Positions 61,112-64,000 of a DNA stretch of 64,000 bases are shown here, one piece after another. This stretch comes from JAENVU01 sp963756815. GTDB lineage: Bacteria; Actinomycetota; Acidimicrobiia; IMCC26256; JAENVU01. The position numbers and the translations under genes were made by a program. Under the pieces are notes generated by a model that saw only the letters and a program-made list of their open reading frames with translations, searched no databases and had not been told where the DNA came from. Position 1 is the first letter of the stretch; each line of letters starts with the position of its first letter. The stretch is taken from contig CAVWPR010000004.1 of NCBI GenBank assembly GCA_963756815.1, positions 276,921-340,920 on the forward strand, in the 5' to 3' direction.

Positions 61112-61172
61112 ATCCTACACGGTAGTTGAACCTTCAAGTAGAAATGCCGTACGATCTGTTGAACGTTCAACT
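61112..61172. promoter_or_regulatory. MarR/YceI divergent promoters with two palindromic operators
   Basis: Site 1 (61123-61140) is TAGTTGAACCTTCAAGTA, an imperfect palindrome. Site 2 (61158-61171) is GTTGAACGTTCAAC, perfect over 14 bases. Centres are 33 bp apart, about three helix turns. Rightward: -35 TTGAAC (61126-61131) and -10 TACGAT (61150-61155), spaced 18 bp, with site 2 on the start point. Leftward: -10 TAGGAT (61112-61117), with site 1 over its -35. Both promoters would be blocked by bound MarR. Confidence 0.75.
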
Positions 61173-61187
61173 ATCTGGAGGTCGAGA

Positions 61188-61894
61188 ATGACACGGCGAC
61201 GGATCGTCCGAGTCGGCCTGCTCACGATGGCTCTGGTGATCGTGGCCGGCGCGGCGGCGGGCTGGTGGGTGTTCCTCCGGGACGACACCCCGGCCAAGGC
61301 AACGCTGGTGGAACGCAAGGTCGTCGACGCGCCGGCCGACCGGGCTCGACGGAACCTGGACGGTCCGACCCGGTGAGGGAGTGTTCGCCGGGTACCGCAT
61401 CACCGAGGACTTCGGCGTCATCCACAACACCGCCGTCGCTCGGACCGGTGCGGTGGAGGCACGCTTCACGGTCGAGGGGACGAAGGTCACCGGGATCACC
61501 GCCACGGTGAACATGGCCTCGCTCACGAGCCAGGACGACCAGCTGCCGGTGGCCGCGGGCAACCGGGACGCGGCGATGAAGACACAGGGTCTGGAGACCG
61601 ACACCTTCCCCACGGCGACCTTCACCGCGACCGAAGCCCATCGAGCTGAAGAAGCTCCCGGAGCCGGGCGCGAAGATGGCCTTCAAGGCCGTCGGGAAGA
61701 TGGACCTGCACGGGGTCGCCCGCAAGGTGACCGTCCCGATGACCGCCCGCTGGAACGGTGACGTCATCGACCTCACGGGATCGCTCCCGGTCAGGCTCGC
61801 TGACTACGACATCGATCCGCCGGCCGCGAACGTCGTGACGGTCGCCGACACGGGCACGCTGGAGCTCCAGCTGGTGTTCGCCCGGCAGGTGTGA
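61188..61894 (+). CDS. YceI-like lipocalin-fold secreted/anchored protein (frameshifted)
   Basis: Starts at ATG with GGAGGTCGAG. Anchor helix (VGLLTMALVIVAGAAAGWWVFL), then, across breaks near 61340-61375 and 61640, the YceI barrel: FAGYRITEDFGVIHNTAVARTGAVEARFTVEG, INMAS-like TVNMASLTSQDDQ, RDAAMKTQGLETDTFPTATFTATE, IELKKLPEPGAKMAFKAVGKMDLHGVARKVTVPM and the LADYDIDPPAANVVTVADTGTLELQLVF end. About 235 residues. YceI proteins bind isoprenoid or other amphipathic ligands in the periplasm; here it is anchored. Control by the adjacent MarR fits a stress- or ligand-induced role. Confidence 0.85.
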
Positions 61895-62025
61895 GCGGGC
61901 GACGCTCGAGCGCCTCGACACGGGACTGACGGCGCCGCCCGAGTGCGACACCGAGCGTGACGTCGCAGAGTCCCGGACGCTGCAGGACTGACAGCCTGGC
62001 GTCCGCGGACGCGTGGCGCTGAGAC

Positions 62026-62967
62026 CTAGCGGTTGCGGAACGTGCCGTCGGCGACCTTGGGGTCGTCGGCGTCGAGCTGCCAGAGCGCGAGTGCGGCCTC
62101 GGCGGGGTCGTCGGTGGCCCGCTCGGGGAGTCCGGCGAACCCGAGGAGCTGGCGCGCACGCGGCGGCAGTGTGGCCGCGACGTCGGCACCGACACCGAGC
62201 GGCACCGCCTCTTCCGGCGTGAGCCAGCCCACGAGGTACGAGAGGTAGAGCGCCTTGCGCCAGCGGTCGGTGGTGACGTTCGCGCCGCCGCCGTGGAGGA
62301 GGCTGCCCAGGTACACGAGCGCGTCGCCGTGTCCGAGCTCCACCTGTTGGGACATCGAGCCGTCGAAGGGCTTGTCGAGCGGCCACCGGTGGCTGCGCGG
62401 GATCACGTGGGTCGCGCCCACCTCGGCGTCGTAGTCGCCGAGCGCGACGAGCACCGAGATCTGGAGCGGCACCCGCAGCTGGGCGGCGAGGTTCCAGTTG
62501 AGGTCGTCGCGGTGGAGCGCCTGGCGCTCGTTGCCGGGACCGATGTAGATCGTCTCGGACTGGCTCAGCCAGTAGTCGCCGCAGTACGGCAACAGCACCC
62601 GGTCGGCGATGTCGAGCAGCGTCGGGTGCAACAGGTACTCGTCGACGAACGTGCGGCTCTTGGCCGCGATCCCCTGCACCCGCACCGTGTTCGATCCGTA
62701 GAAGGTGTCGTCGAAGCCGGGCCGGAACCCGGGCCCGCGCTCGGCGACCGCCGGCGCGAGCTCACGCTCGATGCGCTCGACGACGTCGGTCGAGAGCAGT
62801 CCTTCGATCACGAGACCGCCGTCGCGGTCCATCGTCTGGAGGAGGAGGTCGGAGTCGGCGTCCGGGGCCACGCGCGCGAGCTCGCCGTCGGGACGAGCCT
62901 GCGTGAGGGACCGCGCGGCGCCGAGAAGGGCGGATGCGCGTGGGAACAAGGTGGACAAGTCTTCCAT
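62026..62967 (-). CDS. phytanoyl-CoA dioxygenase (PhyH) family protein
   Basis: 313 residues. The 2-oxoglutarate/Fe(II) motif is visible: RQALHRDDLNWN gives the His-x-Asp pair, and LLHGGGANVTTDRWRKALYLSYLVGW gives the distal His and the Arg for 2-oxoglutarate. The N-terminal GGLVIEGLLSTDVVERI and FYGSNTVRVQGI segments match PhyH. It hydroxylates an acyl-CoA or small lipid/secondary metabolite. It follows the methyltransferase gene by about 75 bases on the same strand. Confidence 0.9.
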   Translation of the reverse strand: MEDLSTLFPRASALLGAARSLTQARPDGELARVAPDADSDLLLQTMDRDGGLVIEGLLSTDVVERIERELAPAVAERGPGFRPGFDDTFYGSNTVRVQGIAAKSRTFVDEYLLHPTLLDIADRVLLPYCGDYWLSQSETIYIGPGNERQALHRDDLNWNLAAQLRVPLQISVLVALGDYDAEVGATHVIPRSHRWPLDKPFDGSMSQQVELGHGDALVYLGSLLHGGGANVTTDRWRKALYLSYLVGWLTPEEAVPLGVGADVAATLPPRARQLLGFAGLPERATDDPAEAALALWQLDADDPKVADGTFRNR

Positions 62968-63041
62968 TCGCGGGCCGATGGAACGGGGATCGACCAGTGT
63001 GACCCGCGGCCTGAGCGGATTCTGCGCGCCGGGCGGGATCT

Positions 63042-63668
63042 CTACGCGAATCTTGACGGCCCGTCCCGGACGACATCGTGGTGAGGATCTTCGGGCCCTG
63101 GAGCTGGAACCGGGCGACGTCCTCCACCCTGAGCCCGACGCCCTCGGCGAGCTCCGCCGGGTCCCGGGTGAGGTGGCAGCCGCCGGCGATCCGGCGCTGG
63201 ACCGGCTCGAACCGGACCTGGCGGCGGTACACCTTCGGGTCGGTCGCTGCGGCCGTGCTCGACGAAGTGGAGCGCACCGCCCGGCCGCAGCACCCGCACG
63301 ATCTCGTGCCATCGCGGCGTCGATGTCGGGGATCGTGCACAGCGTGAAGGTGGACAGGACCGCGTCGGCCGGACGCGTCGCCGACGGGCAGCCGGGCGCC
63401 GTCGAGCCCGACGAACTCCACCGGCGGGTGGGCGACGCCGGCCATCCGCTTGCGGGCGAGCGACCGCGCACCCTCGGACGGCTCGACGGCCAGGACCCGC
63501 TCGACGGCCGCGGGATAGAGCGTGACATTCGGTCCCGAGCCGAACCCGAGCTCCACGACCGTGCCCTCGAGACCCTCGAGCGCGGGGCGACGGATCGGCT
63601 CCATGCGGGCGACCGCCGCACGCGACGTCGACGATGCGGGGCAGGACGTGCTCGCCGTACCAGCTCAC
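63042..63668 (-). CDS. SAM-dependent class I methyltransferase (several frameshifts)
   Basis: Starts at GTG: SWYGEHVLPRIVDVACG. After a break near 63620 it continues MEPIRRPALEGLEGTVVELGFGSGPNVTLYP with SAM motif I ELGFGSGPN, then AVERVLAVEPSEGARSLARKR. A break near 63390 leads to DAVLSTFTLCTIPDID. One near 63290 leads to REIVRVLRPGGALHFVEHG-like text, then YRRQVRFEPVQRRIAGGCHLTRDPAELAEGVGLRV and GPKILT. The C-terminus is uncertain, so the left edge is approximate. About 205 residues. Related small methyltransferases act on lipids or quinone precursors. Confidence 0.75.
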   Translation of the reverse strand: MSWYGEHVLPRIVDVACGGRPHGADPSPRARGSRGHGRGARVRLGTECHALSRGRRAGPGRRAVRGCAVARPQADGRRRPPAGGVRRARRRPAARRRRVRPTRSCPPSRCARSPTSTPRWHEIVRVLRPGGALHFVEHGRSDRPEGVPPPGPVRAGPAPDRRRLPPHPGPGGARRGRRAQGGGRRPVPAPGPEDPHHDVVRDGPSRFA

Positions 63669-63710
63669 GGGACGAGGCTACCGACCCGATGCGGTCGCGC
63701 GGCCCGCCAC

Positions 63711-63716
63711 TAGCTT
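63711..63716 (+). promoter_or_regulatory. putative -10 (TAGCTT), leaderless start
   Basis: TAGCTT ends seven bases before the GTG at 63724, as for the LLM and galK genes. Confidence 0.5.
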
Positions 63717-63723
63717 TCGCGCC

Positions 63724-64000
63724 GTGCCCTCCGTGACCGCAGACCTCGTCGCCGCCGCGTGCGCGCGCCACCTCCCCGGCGTCACCGGCATCGACGGTCT
63801 CACCCGACTCTCGGGCGGCGCGTCGCGTGAGACCTGGGCGTTCGACGCCATCCACGGGCGACGGTCACGTCGACGGCCTGGTGCTGCGGCGGGACCCGGG
63901 CTCCACGATCGGCTCCACGGATCGGTCGACGGAGTTCGAGCTCGTCCGCGCCGCGGGACTCGCCGGCGTCGAGGTCCCGGCGGTGCGGTTCCTCCTCGAG
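63724..64000 (+). CDS. aminoglycoside/choline-kinase-like phosphotransferase, N-terminal part
   Basis: The gene runs off the right edge. From GTG: TADLVAAACARHLPGVTGI, DGLTRLSGGASRETWAFDA (nucleotide-binding loop of APH-like kinases). After a one-base break near 63855 come DGLVLRRDPGSTIGSTDRSTEFELVRAAGLAGVEVPAVRFLLE, the beta-strand lysine/arginine region of the N-lobe. Phosphotransferase enzyme family; near a PhyH/CoA set such proteins are often annotated as acyl-CoA dehydrogenase FadE36-like kinases. Substrate unknown. Confidence 0.8.
   Translation, partial: MPSVTADLVAAACARHLPGVTGIDGLTRLSGGASRETWAFDAIHGRRSRRRPGAAAGPGLHDRLHGSVDGVRARPRRGTRRRRGPGGAVPPR

Noticed and set aside
61112..61172. CRISPR-like or phage attachment repeats
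   Set aside because: Only two short palindromes, positioned as operators over divergent promoters.

Overview
The window is very GC-rich and densely coded, with GTG starts common and stop/start overlaps frequent. It looks like a chromosomal segment of a free-living actinomycete, most likely class Acidimicrobiia. Evidence for this: the conserved actinobacterial housekeeping order is present (rplS-trmD-rimM-khpA-rpsP, ffh, ftsY, smc-mutM-rnc-acpP-plsX-rpmF-yceD-coaD-rsmD, recG-DAK gene|rpmB). Also present are an F420-type LLM oxidoreductase, uvrD2 with an HRDC domain, GTP-type PEPCK, DUF2469, DUF2510, a DUF7064-like protein, and a relic that resembles the tail of a DUF222/HNH protein. I see no tRNA, rRNA, CRISPR array, insertion sequence or prophage. 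No gene-free gap exceeds 300 bases.

Layout. 0-28 kb is a core-gene block: DNA uptake and recombination (comM end, dprA, yraN), translation (rplS, trmD, rimM, khpA, rpsP, rpmF, rpmB), protein targeting (ffh, ftsY), chromosome dynamics and repair (smc, mutM, recG), RNA processing (rnc, rsmD), and lipid and cofactor synthesis (acpP, plsX, coaD, a panE-like reductase). 28-48 kb is metabolic and accessory: a large DUF2510 membrane protein with a long repetitive helix, pckG, a GH3 beta-glycosidase, an Lrp-type ligand domain, ddl, an acyl-CoA ligase with a monooxygenase-like partner, a PAC2 protein, an LLM oxidoreductase overlapping galT, galK, and a GGDEF-EAL protein. 48-64 kb holds uvrD2, a PLP decarboxylase, a secreted nuclease, purK, a three-gene cluster ending in a ferric-reductase-like membrane protein, and a lipid/xenobiotic set (CaiB-type CoA transferase, SMP-30 lactonase, DUF7064-like protein, PhyH dioxygenase). 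A MarR regulator faces a YceI gene across two palindromic operators.

Two properties run through the window. First, about 20 genes, including essential ones such as acpP, are interrupted by single-base frameshifts while every conserved motif on both sides is intact. I read most of these as assembly or sequencing indels rather than pseudogenes, and give such genes as one CDS with the break noted. Second, at least a dozen genes have a TANNNT hexamer ending 6-8 bases before the start codon. That is the signature of leaderless transcription, and I used it to choose several starts.

No clearly new multi-gene system stands out. The best candidates for new biology are the repetitive-helix DUF2510 protein (28.4-30.7 kb), the low-complexity plus ferric-reductase-like cluster (55.4-57.2 kb), the conserved unknown at 20.9-21.8 kb with a class II synthetase-like motif, and the lineage-wide leaderless promoter architecture.
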